From positions 1,426,001-1,490,000 of the forward strand of contig NZ_CP036426.1 of assembly GCF_007752535.1 (NCBI RefSeq): 64,000 nt of DNA, written 5' to 3'. Below, one piece after another: positions 27,398-35,732 of this stretch. Under the pieces are notes generated by a model. That model searched no databases. It saw nothing but the letters and a program-made list of their open reading frames with translations, and had not been told where the DNA came from. This DNA is from Tautonia plasticadhaerens. GTDB lineage: Bacteria; Planctomycetota; Planctomycetia; Isosphaerales; Isosphaeraceae. Positions within the stretch are counted from its first letter, which is position 1. The number at the start of each line of letters is the position of its first letter. The position numbers and the translations under genes were made by a program.

Positions 27398-27424
27398 TGC
27401 TTTTGTACACAGTAATTAAGCATT
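27398..27424. promoter_or_regulatory. AT-rich inverted repeat in divergent promoter region
   Basis: ATGCTT (27398-27403) and AAGCAT (27419-27424) are inverted around a 15-base AT-rich centre that contains the palindrome TGTACA (27405-27410). It lies between the divergent membrane-protein and EEP genes. The AT richness suggests a promoter/operator, but no bound regulator is known. Confidence 0.35.
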
Positions 27425-27626
27425 CTAAACGGACATGCCCCGTCCGACAAGAACCGGTCCCTCCGTCCTGGACGGCAGTCCAGACGGAGGCTACGATCCG
27501 GGTCGATCGCCCCGCCGGCTCGGGAGGCCCCCCGCCCGCCTCCCGACCTCGAGGGGGAGGCCCGGGGCCGGACGTCCCGCGTCCGCCCACCACCGACCGC
27601 CGCCCCGACCCCGCCGAGGAATCGCC

Positions 27627-28775
27627 ATGCCCCGCCGGTCGCCCCCGAGAGAGCTGCTGGCGGTGATCGCCGCCCTCGTCAGGCGCGACCCGAGGTGGTT
27701 GATCGTCGTGGTGCTGGTCGCAATGGTGCTGCTCTACCTCGATCGGCGGCAGGCACCCCGCGACCTCGGCCCCGCCCCGGAGCCTCCGGGGGAGGGCTAC
27801 CTCTTCTGCTCCTGGAACGTCGAGAACCTCTTCGACGACGCCGACGACCCGAGGAATCACGACCCCCTCGACGCCTGGTTCGCCGCCGATCCCGAGGCCT
27901 TGCGGCTCAAACTCGACCTGCTCGCCGAGACGCTGATCCCCCTCGACGGCGGCCGGGGGCCCGACGTCCTCGCCCTGATCGAGGTCGAGAATCGCCGGGC
28001 GGTCGAGCTGCTCCTTGGCGCCCTCAACGCCCGGCTGCCGACCGAGTGGCACTACACCCGGATCGTCCACGACGACAACATCTCAGGCCGCCGAATCGAG
28101 CCCGCGCTGATCACCCGACTGCCGGTCGACGACCGGTCGACGCTCGTCGTCGACGATCGGCGCATGATCCGGGCCCGCCTCGTCGTCGACGACCGGCCCC
28201 TCGACGTGATCGTCGCCCACTGGACCAGCCGGGTGACCGACCGGGAGGGCCCGAAGCGACTCGCCTACGCCCGGGCCATGTACGACACCTATCTCGGCAT
28301 CGAGCGTAATACCGACGGCCTCGCCGACGTCCTGCTCTGCGGCGACTTCAACGATGGGCCCGACGACGAATCCGTCCGGCTCGGCCTCCGGGCCACGGGG
28401 GACCGCCCGGCCGTCTCCTCATCGGCGGGGGGCGGCCAGCCGAGGCTCTACAACCTGATGGCCGGTCGGGATCCGGAGGACTTCGGCACCTATCGATACC
28501 GGGGGCGCTGGCAGATCCTCGACCACCTCGTCGCCTCCCCCGGCCTGCTCGACCCGGACGGCTGGGCGATCCTCCCCGACTCGCTCCGGGTCGTGTCCAC
28601 CATCGACATCCGGGATTCCCGGGACGGGCCGCTCCGATTCGGCAATCCCGACAACCAGAACCCCCGAGGGCCCTCGGACCACTTCGCCGTCACGGTCCGA
28701 CTCAGGCCGCCCGGTTCCGCCGGTCAGGGTCAGGGTCAGGGTCAGGAGGCCGGAGGCGTCGTCCTCCCCGAATGA
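27627..28775 (+). CDS. Endonuclease/exonuclease/phosphatase (EEP) family protein, membrane-anchored
   Basis: 382 residues from the ATG at 27627, with GAGGA upstream. An N-terminal membrane helix (WLIVVVLVAMVLLYLD, about 24-40) anchors an EEP domain: FCSWNVENLFDD (metal-binding Asn), DVLALIEVENRRA (catalytic Glu), DVIVAHWTSR, LLCGDFNDGPDDES (GDFND) and the terminal GPSDHFAVTVRL (SDH). The fold is shared by DNase I-like nucleases and phospho-/sphingomyelinases, so the substrate is open. The C-terminus ends in a Gly-Gln tract from a hexanucleotide repeat. Confidence 0.82.
   Translation: MPRRSPPRELLAVIAALVRRDPRWLIVVVLVAMVLLYLDRRQAPRDLGPAPEPPGEGYLFCSWNVENLFDDADDPRNHDPLDAWFAADPEALRLKLDLLAETLIPLDGGRGPDVLALIEVENRRAVELLLGALNARLPTEWHYTRIVHDDNISGRRIEPALITRLPVDDRSTLVVDDRRMIRARLVVDDRPLDVIVAHWTSRVTDREGPKRLAYARAMYDTYLGIERNTDGLADVLLCGDFNDGPDDESVRLGLRATGDRPAVSSSAGGGQPRLYNLMAGRDPEDFGTYRYRGRWQILDHLVASPGLLDPDGWAILPDSLRVVSTIDIRDSRDGPLRFGNPDNQNPRGPSDHFAVTVRLRPPGSAGQGQGQGQEAGGVVLPE
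28724..28747 (+). repeat. Hexanucleotide tandem repeat in EEP gene
   Basis: Four consecutive copies of GGTCAG encode alternating Gly-Gln near the C-terminus of the EEP protein. In-frame changes in copy number would only alter tail length. This is a small slippage-prone tract. Confidence 0.7.
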
Positions 28776-28970
28776 ACCGGCCCCGACCCGCCGGGCCTCG
28801 GGATTCCCGGGACTCGATCCGAGGATTGCTCACGTCCGAGTCCGTGAACGAACGCGACCGGAGCGACGATCGTCGACGCCCCGAGATCGCGTGACGGCTC
28901 CGGCACCGCCCCGATTGCCGGAGCCATCCCCGATTTCGAGCGATGCGGGATCCGACCCGGGGGAAACGGC

Positions 28971-29024
28971 CGGCGGGCGGGGCCGCCCCCGACATGTTGA
29001 TGTCGGGGGCGGCCCCGCCCGCCG
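28971..29024. terminator. Perfect 25-bp hairpin between convergent genes
   Basis: Left arm 28971-28995 and right arm 29000-29024 are exactly complementary over 25 bases around a GTTG loop. It lies between the convergent EEP gene and the 29059-29892 gene. There is no T-tract. The arm shares its core with the hairpin at 31482-31527, also between convergent genes, so both look like copies of one bidirectional terminator-like element. Confidence 0.65.
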
Positions 29025-29058
29025 TTGGGAGCGCCAGGGCGGCGAGGGCCGTCCTCGC

Positions 29059-29892
29059 TCACCGGGTCGCGGTCTCGACGCCCTCGGCGAGCTCCGGACG
29101 CCCCCGGGACGAGTCGGGCCGCCGGACACGGGAGACGACCGTCTGGAACCGGCCCCGGGTCTCCTCGGGGAGATGCGCCTGGGAGGCGATCACCTGGTCG
29201 GCCCAGTCCGGGTACGTCTCGACGAGCCTCCCCATCAGCGAGACGAACCAGCCGGCCTCCTGGAGTTGGTCGACCAGCAGGCGCTCGATCAGCGGCCGGA
29301 AGGTCTTGGCGACCGCCCGCCAGCCCCGGGAGTCGACCTTCACGTACGCCTCAACCTCGTGCTGGATCCAGGGCGACCCGCCGGCCTCCTTGTAGTAGTT
29401 CGTGTGCACGATCAGCACGATCCGACCCTCGAGGTGGGCCGAGCCCCGGGGGCTGCGGTACTCCATCTCGCAGAGCAGGACGTGCAACTGGGGAGACCGC
29501 AACACGAAGCTCCAGGTCGCCGTCGTCCCGTTGCCGTCGGTCCCCTGATAGAGTCCCGGGGCGATGATGGAGAGCTTCGCCGGGCTCTGGCTCAGATCCT
29601 GCCACAATGCCAGCGTTAATGCCGGCTCGTTCAAGAGGCTCAGGTAGAGTTGGGGGTCGCAGGGGAACGTCTCGGGCTCCCCCTTGTGGTGGAAGCTATG
29701 CTCCGAGACCACCTCCGAGACCTCCGCCCTCGCCTCGGGGGCGACGAGGTGCATCGGCAAGACCTCGGCCGGCTCGAGTTTCCGGCCGAGCAGCCCCCCG
29801 GAGGGGGCCGGGCCGGCCCCCCCCGCGCCAATCATCACCCCCAGGGCCACGATTGCGGCCGACAGCACCCGGCCCGCTCCTCGCGTGATCAT
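29059..29892 (-). CDS. Exported conserved hypothetical protein, 277 aa
   Basis: ATG at 29892 with an upstream purine-rich site (GGGAGCGAGG). The signal peptide is AAIVALGVMIGAGGAGPAPS. The mature protein has long amphipathic strands (TWSFVLRSPQLHVLLCEMEY, GRIVLIVHTNYYKE, HEVEAYVKVDS) and a helical end (PLIERLLVDQLQEAGWFVSL). The layout resembles lipid- or ligand-binding START/SRPBCC-like exported proteins, but I cannot assign a family. It ends in a Pro/Arg-rich tail. Confidence 0.65.
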   Translation of the reverse strand: MITRGAGRVLSAAIVALGVMIGAGGAGPAPSGGLLGRKLEPAEVLPMHLVAPEARAEVSEVVSEHSFHHKGEPETFPCDPQLYLSLLNEPALTLALWQDLSQSPAKLSIIAPGLYQGTDGNGTTATWSFVLRSPQLHVLLCEMEYRSPRGSAHLEGRIVLIVHTNYYKEAGGSPWIQHEVEAYVKVDSRGWRAVAKTFRPLIERLLVDQLQEAGWFVSLMGRLVETYPDWADQVIASQAHLPEETRGRFQTVVSRVRRPDSSRGRPELAEGVETATR

Positions 29893-30215
29893 GGTCCTCG
29901 CTCCCAACCGGCCCCGATCCCAGGCCCCGGCCGACCGCCGGGCCGGCCGGGCCGTCGCATCCCTGCGGTCCGTTCGCCGGTCGGCATCCCCCCGACCGGC
30001 CTTGCTACTGATCGGCGCCCCTCATCCCTAAACTGACGAAAAAACACCCGTCCCGAGAACTTCGGGGTGATTGGTAGTCCTGGAGGGATGGGCAATTTTC
30101 CTCCCGTTGAAGCTGGGCTTGTGGACCCCGGGGGGTGGGCTAAGATGACCGGCCCGCCCCGAGGGGGGGCGTGGGATCGGTCGAACATCGAGCCGGACGA
30201 GGCAGGGAGGCGACC
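29893..30215. other. Divergent intergenic region with candidate promoter
   Basis: 323 bases between divergent genes. It contains an A-rich tract (about 30040-30046) and a small hairpin (CCCGA/TCGGG, about 30053-30067). A weak TTGTGG (30119-30124), 16 bp, TAAGAT (30141-30146) pair points toward the HEAT-repeat gene. No coding frame is convincing. Confidence 0.4.
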
Positions 30216-31442
30216 ATGGCGCTGGGACGCGGGGCTCGGCTGGGTCTGGGGATCTTCGGCGTGGCGGGGCTCCTGGCCGCCGGGGTGCTCGCCCTGGTGA
30301 TGGCCCCCGGTGGGCCCGCCGGGCGGGGCGACGACGCGGATGTCGGGGGGGCCGGGGCGGCCTCGGCCGGGGCCCAGGAGGGTCGGCCGGTGCCGGGCTT
30401 CTCCGGCCGGGCCGCGCTGCTGGCCGGGGGTGACGCCGAGGCCCTGGCGGGGGCGTCGGCCGAGGTCGCCCCGGCGGTCGAGGCGGACGGGGAGGTGCCG
30501 GCGGCCCCGGCGTCGCTCTCCGACGCGGAACTGGCCACCTGGCTCGACGACCTCGCCGGGATCGGTGCGGGGTTCTCCCGGTTCGGCCCGGTCGACCGGG
30601 CCCGGGTGATCGCGACCGTCGGCACGGTCCTCGACCGCCTCGCGGTCGAACCGGCGCCGGCGCGGTGGATCGAGACGCTTTCGCCCAGCGCCGAGGTGCT
30701 CACCGTCGGCCTGGCCGACGCCTCCCCGGCCGTCCGGGCGGGGGCGGCCGAGGTGCTCGGCCGGGCCTGGGACTGGCAGCCCGGCTGCTCCACCTGGCCC
30801 GACGCCGACCGGGCCGTCGCCTCCTGGAAGAATCGGCTGCACACGCCGATGGTCGCCTTGCTGGACGACCCCGAGCCCGGCGTCCGCCTCTCCGCGGTCC
30901 TCGCGCTCGGCCGCCTGCCGATCGACGCGATGGCCCAGCCCGCGACCGCGCTGCTGGACGACCCCGTCCCGGCCGTCCGCGTGCAGTTGCTCAACAGCTT
31001 CGCCCACCGCCGGGACCTGATGACCGACGAGGCGATCCTGCCGTTGCTCTTCGACCCCGAATCGGCCGTCGCCCTCGCCGCCCAGATCGTCCTCCGGGCC
31101 CGGGGGCTGGACGACGACCAGATCTCCTTGGCCAAGCTCCTCTTCCACCCCCGGGCCGAGATTCGGGCCTCGGCGATCGCCATGGTCGAGGCCCGGGAGG
31201 ACATCGACCCGATCGTCTGGCTCCTCCGCCTCTCCCGGGACGAGGACGAGGCGGTCCGGTCCCAGGCGCTCGACGCCCTCAGCCGACGGACCTCCCCCGA
31301 TGCGCGACGCCGGCTCGCCGAGATGGCCGACTCCGACCCCTCGGAATCGATCCGGGACGCGGCCCGGCGGGCCCTCGACGAGCTGACCGCCGACCTCCCG
31401 CCGCTGCCCTCGTCCTCCGGGACCTCGATCCGGGCCAACTGA
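30216..31442 (+). CDS. Membrane-anchored HEAT-repeat protein
   Basis: 408 residues from the ATG at 30216, preceded by GGGAGG. A membrane helix (LGLGIFGVAGLLAAGVLALVM, about 9-29) is followed by an Ala/Gly-rich spacer. HEAT-like repeats then run from about residue 150 onward: DASPAVRAGAAEVLGRAW, DPEPGVRLSAVLALGRL, DPVPAVRVQLLNSF, HPRAEIRASAIAMVEA, DEDEAVRSQALDALSRR and DPSESIRDAARRALDEL. Such solenoids bind proteins or act as lyase-like scaffolds. Enzymatic residues are not evident. It is convergent with the porin gene. Confidence 0.78.
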   Translation: MALGRGARLGLGIFGVAGLLAAGVLALVMAPGGPAGRGDDADVGGAGAASAGAQEGRPVPGFSGRAALLAGGDAEALAGASAEVAPAVEADGEVPAAPASLSDAELATWLDDLAGIGAGFSRFGPVDRARVIATVGTVLDRLAVEPAPARWIETLSPSAEVLTVGLADASPAVRAGAAEVLGRAWDWQPGCSTWPDADRAVASWKNRLHTPMVALLDDPEPGVRLSAVLALGRLPIDAMAQPATALLDDPVPAVRVQLLNSFAHRRDLMTDEAILPLLFDPESAVALAAQIVLRARGLDDDQISLAKLLFHPRAEIRASAIAMVEAREDIDPIVWLLRLSRDEDEAVRSQALDALSRRTSPDARRRLAEMADSDPSESIRDAARRALDELTADLPPLPSSSGTSIRAN

Positions 31443-31481
31443 TCCCCCGGGTCGCCCCGAGCCGCATCCTCGCGGATCGGC

Positions 31482-31527
31482 GGGCGGGGCCGCCTCCGAC
31501 GCGATCGCGCGGGAGGCGGCCCCGCCC
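31482..31527. terminator. Second copy of the shared hairpin element
   Basis: A 16-bp perfect stem (31482-31497 with 31512-31527) with a 14-nt loop lies between the convergent HEAT-repeat and porin genes. Its arm GGGCGGGGCCGCCTCC differs by one base from the matching stretch of the 28971-29024 hairpin. It probably terminates both genes. Confidence 0.6.
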
Positions 31528-31551
31528 CTCGCCGTCCGAGATCCCCCGACA

Positions 31552-33408
31552 TCAGAAGAAGATCGCCACGCGGGTCCAGAACGTGTTGAAGTGCGAGATG
31601 GGGTTGGTCCGGACGCCGTCGGTCTGCATGTCGGAGGAGACTGGCCAGGGGATCGCCTTGTTGAATTCGTCGTTGACCCAGTCGAAACTGACCCGGACGT
31701 ACTTGTTCGGCCACCAGTTGATGCCGGCCATCGTCTCGTCGAGCCGGGTGGCCCAGATGGGCCGGGCGAAGCCCCGCCGGACGTCCTCGTTGCCGATGTT
31801 CAGGTGGGTGAACTGGAAGGCGACCTCCCAGGCCCCGGGCCCGTACTCGCCCTCCGAGGGGTTGAACGGGCGATTCGGGATGATCGTCGGGAAGCCTCCG
31901 GTGCCGTCGCCGGTGTATTCCTCGCCGGTCAGGAAGTAGGAGCCGGTGACGTAGAAGCCGTGCTGGATCGACGTCCCCCGCGCCAGCGGCGAGGCCAGCT
32001 CCCGGCTCTGATAGACGTATTCGCCCAGCACGCTCAGCCGTCCGTAGCGGAAGAAGTGGGGCGCGACCCGGACCCGCTCGCCGAGGGCCCGCACGTCGTC
32101 CTCGTAGATGAAGAAGGGCACGCCGCTGGCGGTGACGAACCGCTGGTTGAGGTTCGGCGTGCCGGCCCCGGCGATGAACGTCGGCACGTCCACCTCGTTG
32201 AGCATGTAATTCTGCCAGCCGACCTGAGTGCTCACCCCGAAGCCCAGGTCCTGAAGCCAGGAGATCCCCGACGGTTTGAAGGGCGTGAGCGTCAGCGAGC
32301 CGACGAAGTCGAGGTTGTCGTCCAGGTCGAAGTAGCTGTCCGGGACGCCGGTGAAGACGCCCGCCTGGTACTGGATCCGGTTCTCCGACAGCTTCCCCCA
32401 GGCCATCAGGCCCGTCTCCCGCTGGGCCGAGAACTGGACGAGCGGCGAGTAGGTGACCGCCGGGACCAGCATCGGGAAGGTCGCGTAATCCTGGTAATAG
32501 AACGGCGCCAGGAAGCGGCCGAATTTGAGCATGAACCGGTCGTCGTAGTGCACGTTGACGATCGCGTCCAGCAGGTTGAACCCGCCGAGGCTGCTCTGCT
32601 CGGAGACCTGGAATTCCCAGTTCTTGGTGACGTTCCCGTAGAGGTACAGCCGCTGGAAGGGGATGGTGAAGTTCTTCTGCTCGGTGGGCGCATTCTGGAC
32701 GTCGTAGAACGTGCCGTCGGCGGTGACGATGTTCTGGACGTTGAGGACGAACTCCCCGTCCTCGTCCGAGAACTTGAAGAAACCGCCCGCGAAGTTGTAC
32801 TTGTATTCCGCCGTGATCCGCTCCCCGAGGGGCTGCCGCTGTCCGACACGCTGTCCCCGGCCGACGCTCCCCTGGCCGGCGCCCGTCCCCGAGGTGCCGC
32901 CGGAATTCGGCCCGGCGCCTCCCCCACCCCCCGCGGAGAAGGTCCCCTCGCCGCCCGAATTCGAGTATCCCGCCGTCGGACTGTCCCCCCCGGCCGACCC
33001 CCCATCGCCCGACCCCGAGGAGGAGGGCGACGAGGACGACCCGCCCGACCGGTCGCCCTCGTAGAGCGAACCGAGCGAGCGGCCCGCGGTTTCCCCTTGT
33101 AGGGACCCCGGTCCGAGGCGAATCGAATCCAGCTCGGTCTCCAGTTCCGAGACCCGTTGCCGGAGCTGCCGGACCTCGCCGACTTCCCGCTCCAGCTGTT
33201 CGAGCCGGCGGAGCAGGGCCTCCTCGGCCGGGACGGTCCCGTCGTCGGGGATCGCCGGGGGAGGCCCGGCCCCATCGGCCGGCGGGGGAGGGACGATGGC
33301 CGATGGGGTGGGGGGGGCGGAGTCCGGTCCCTGCGCCCTCGAGGACGGGCAACGGATCGTCCCGAGCGCGATGAGCGCCAACACCATCGTCGCCGACCGA
33401 CTCGGCAT
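31552..33408 (-). CDS. Outer-membrane porin, phosphate-selective porin O/P family
   Basis: 618 residues; ATG at 33408 with GGAGGGG upstream. A signal peptide is followed by a coiled coil (LEQLEREVGEVRQLRQRVSE, about 70-100), a Gly/Ser-rich spacer, and a 16- to 18-strand barrel of the OprO/OprP type (YKYNFAGGFFKFSDEDGEFV at the start). The chain ends in ...WTRVAIFF, the aromatic C-terminus recognised by the Bam machinery. The coiled coil probably trimerises the porin. Anion or phosphate uptake is the family role; actual selectivity is unknown. Confidence 0.85.
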   Translation of the reverse strand: MPSRSATMVLALIALGTIRCPSSRAQGPDSAPPTPSAIVPPPPADGAGPPPAIPDDGTVPAEEALLRRLEQLEREVGEVRQLRQRVSELETELDSIRLGPGSLQGETAGRSLGSLYEGDRSGGSSSSPSSSGSGDGGSAGGDSPTAGYSNSGGEGTFSAGGGGGAGPNSGGTSGTGAGQGSVGRGQRVGQRQPLGERITAEYKYNFAGGFFKFSDEDGEFVLNVQNIVTADGTFYDVQNAPTEQKNFTIPFQRLYLYGNVTKNWEFQVSEQSSLGGFNLLDAIVNVHYDDRFMLKFGRFLAPFYYQDYATFPMLVPAVTYSPLVQFSAQRETGLMAWGKLSENRIQYQAGVFTGVPDSYFDLDDNLDFVGSLTLTPFKPSGISWLQDLGFGVSTQVGWQNYMLNEVDVPTFIAGAGTPNLNQRFVTASGVPFFIYEDDVRALGERVRVAPHFFRYGRLSVLGEYVYQSRELASPLARGTSIQHGFYVTGSYFLTGEEYTGDGTGGFPTIIPNRPFNPSEGEYGPGAWEVAFQFTHLNIGNEDVRRGFARPIWATRLDETMAGINWWPNKYVRVSFDWVNDEFNKAIPWPVSSDMQTDGVRTNPISHFNTFWTRVAIFF

Positions 33409-33631
33409 TCGCCCCTCCTGGACCGGTTTCGGGCGACGAGGCCTCCACGGGGAAGGGGCCTACCGTTCGCCCGACTGACGGGAATCTTTTCTCCTCAAGA
33501 CTTCGGATCGGTTGGTCGCCCCGCATGAGCAATCCCGAGAATCGGCATCTTCCGAAGGCAGAATCGGTCGATACTCGATCTCGGACAGGGTCGTCGGAGG
33601 TGAGCCAGACCTCGAATTACTGGAGGTAATC

Positions 33632-34639
33632 ATGATCGGACGGCATCCGGCCTGGATGCTGGTCGCGTGTCTCGTACTCTGCCCGGTCTCGTCCGCGTCG
33701 GCCCGACAGGGGCCCGAGGGACGACCGGAGGGCGTCGGCAGGTCGCCGGACTTCGGGGAATTCTCGGCGACCTCGACGGCGTCGTCGCCCCCGCCTCCCG
33801 GCCATCCCGGTCCGTGGGGCCGGTCCCCGAGGCCGGGAGGGCTGCTCGAACGGCTCGGCGCTCCGCTTTCCCACGTCGAGGACGACGACGGCCGGATCAA
33901 CACCGACCGGCCCAGCTTCACCCCCTCGAACGCGACCGTCCCGGCGGGGAGGTTGCAGGTCGAGTCGGGCTATACGTTCTCGCACGACCTCACGCGAACG
34001 TCCCGGAACGATGAGCACCTGTTCCCGGAGCTTGCCGTCCGCCTCGGTCTGAAGGACTGGCTCGAGCTGCGGACCTTCTGGGCCGGGCAGACCTATTCCC
34101 GGACCAACCGGAGGGCCGACGGTGCGCTGCTCTCCCGGAACGACGGCCCGACGAACTTCCTGGCCGGCTTCAAGTGGAAGCTCTCGGATCAGGACCGCTG
34201 GATCCCCGAGGCGGCCCTGATCACCGACCTGGCCATCCCCACCAGCGGCACCTCACCGAACTCCTCCGACGGGATCGAGCCGGTCCTCTTCCTGCTCTAC
34301 GGCTGGAAGCTCACCGACCGCTTCACCCTGGCCGGCAGCACGGGACTGACCACCGTCTTCGACCGGGGGGTCGCCGACGCCCCCCTCGACGACGCGTTCG
34401 AGCAGTTCTCCCAGTCCCTCATCGGCTTCCTCTCGGTCCGGGAACGCGTCACCCTGTTCTCCGAGTGGTTCGTCCTGGCGCGGACCAACTCGGCGGTGAA
34501 GCTCCCGCAACACTTCATGGACGGCGGGATCCTCTACCAGCCGACGCCGAACATCCAGCTCGACCTGCGGGCGGGATTCGGGCTCGGGGACCACCCGACC
34601 GATTTCTTCGCCGGCGCGGGGCTCTCCTTCCGCTACTGA
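33632..34639 (+). CDS. Outer-membrane transporter-like protein (MetA-pathway phenol-degradation family)
   Basis: 335 residues from the ATG at 33632, with a strong TGGAGGT site. Signal peptide: WMLVACLVLCPVSSASA. The barrel part matches the Phenol_MetA_deg (PF13557) pattern: INTDRPSFTPSNATVPAGRL, QVESGYTFSHDL, LFPELAVRLGLKDWLELRTF, and the closing FFAGAGLSFRY with aromatic C-terminus. These proteins are outer-membrane channels of uncertain substrate and are frequent in planctomycetes. It is divergent from the porin, sharing the 33409-33631 promoter region. Confidence 0.8.
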   Translation: MIGRHPAWMLVACLVLCPVSSASARQGPEGRPEGVGRSPDFGEFSATSTASSPPPPGHPGPWGRSPRPGGLLERLGAPLSHVEDDDGRINTDRPSFTPSNATVPAGRLQVESGYTFSHDLTRTSRNDEHLFPELAVRLGLKDWLELRTFWAGQTYSRTNRRADGALLSRNDGPTNFLAGFKWKLSDQDRWIPEAALITDLAIPTSGTSPNSSDGIEPVLFLLYGWKLTDRFTLAGSTGLTTVFDRGVADAPLDDAFEQFSQSLIGFLSVRERVTLFSEWFVLARTNSAVKLPQHFMDGGILYQPTPNIQLDLRAGFGLGDHPTDFFAGAGLSFRY

Positions 34640-34657
34640 GGAGCTTCCGGGGCCGGC

Positions 34658-35683
34658 TCAGGGGGCCGAGCCGGACGCCGAGGGCAGGTAGGGGCTCCCG
34701 GGGTACTCTTGCCGGAGGCGATCGACGACCTGGCCGGCCCGCTCCGTCTGATTCAGGACCCGCCACAACTGCGCGATCGCGGCCAACGCCCGGGCGTGTT
34801 CCTCGGGCTGGGAGGGATAGAGGATGTCGGTGTTCAGGTAGGCGAAGAGGGCATCCCTCGGCTTCCCGGCGGCCCGCAGGCAATCGCCGAGCGTGTTGTA
34901 GGCCGGCGCCAGGGTCCCCGAGTCCTCCGGTTCGGCCGCGTCGATCACGGCGCGGACGGCCCGCTCGGCCTCCTCGAATCGGCTCAGATCGGCCAGCGCC
35001 TCGGCCCGGGCGAGCGTCGCCTGGAGGCGGGCCGCGCCCCCCTCGGGGAGCCGGCCGATCAGGGCGTCCAGGTCCCGGATCGCCTGCTCCGACTGCCCCT
35101 GCTCCACCCTCACCCGGGACTTCGTCACCGCGGCCCGGTCCCTCGCCCAGGGGAGCTTCGAGAGTTCCTCCAGGGTCGCCTCGGCGGCGTCGAACTCGTC
35201 CGCGTCGAGCTGGAGCCTCGCCAGCAGCATCAGGGCCGGGCCGACGTGCCGGCTGCCCGACAGCTCGGCGGTGATCCCCCGCAACGCCTCGACCGCCGCA
35301 TCCCGCTTCGACGGGTCGGCCTGGGCGACCCGGGCGAGCATGGCGGCGCGTCGGAAGCGGGAGTCCTGGACGACCAGCGGGTTGGTCGACTCCCCGGCGG
35401 CCTTCTGGTAGAGGTCGGCGGCCCGGGCGAGGTCGCCGTTGTTCTCCTGGAGCCGGGCCTGGGAGTAGCTGACGCCGGCCCCGTCGTAATCGACCCCGGC
35501 CACCTGGTCGAGCGGCACGTCCCTGCCTTCGATCCGGACCAGTTCCGGCGTCTCGCGCTCGACCTTGCCCCGGATCAGGCCCCCGGGCGCCGACACGGTC
35601 GAGCCGGGGACCAGCGCCACCTCGTCGGCCGCGGCCGGTCCGGCGACGGCCAGGACCGCTAAAAAGGATCGAAATAATCTCAT
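34658..35683 (-). CDS. Exported TPR-repeat protein, 341 aa
   Basis: The start at 35683 gives a clear signal peptide (MRLFRSFLAVLAVAGPAAA). A short N-terminal beta domain (PGGLIRGKVERETPELVRIEG, about 26-50) precedes TPR-like helices: LARAADLYQKAA, DAAVEALRGITAEL, FDAAEATLEELSKL, EQAIRDLDALIGRL and FEEAERAVRAVID. The N-terminal segment looks like the short beta domain found in exported planctomycete TPR proteins. It is downstream of, and 49 bases from, the larger TPR gene, so they form an operon. A role in envelope assembly is plausible but unproven. Confidence 0.75.
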   Translation of the reverse strand: MRLFRSFLAVLAVAGPAAADEVALVPGSTVSAPGGLIRGKVERETPELVRIEGRDVPLDQVAGVDYDGAGVSYSQARLQENNGDLARAADLYQKAAGESTNPLVVQDSRFRRAAMLARVAQADPSKRDAAVEALRGITAELSGSRHVGPALMLLARLQLDADEFDAAEATLEELSKLPWARDRAAVTKSRVRVEQGQSEQAIRDLDALIGRLPEGGAARLQATLARAEALADLSRFEEAERAVRAVIDAAEPEDSGTLAPAYNTLGDCLRAAGKPRDALFAYLNTDILYPSQPEEHARALAAIAQLWRVLNQTERAGQVVDRLRQEYPGSPYLPSASGSAP

Positions 35684-35732
35684 TCGTCGCTCCGCCCTCG
35701 AAGACCCGGGTTCCCGTCGCAATCCGCCGCGG

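Noticed and set aside
30140-33532. Minus-strand open frame of 1130 codons over the HEAT-repeat gene and porin
   Set aside because: It overlaps two confident genes in other frames and has no protein-like pattern.
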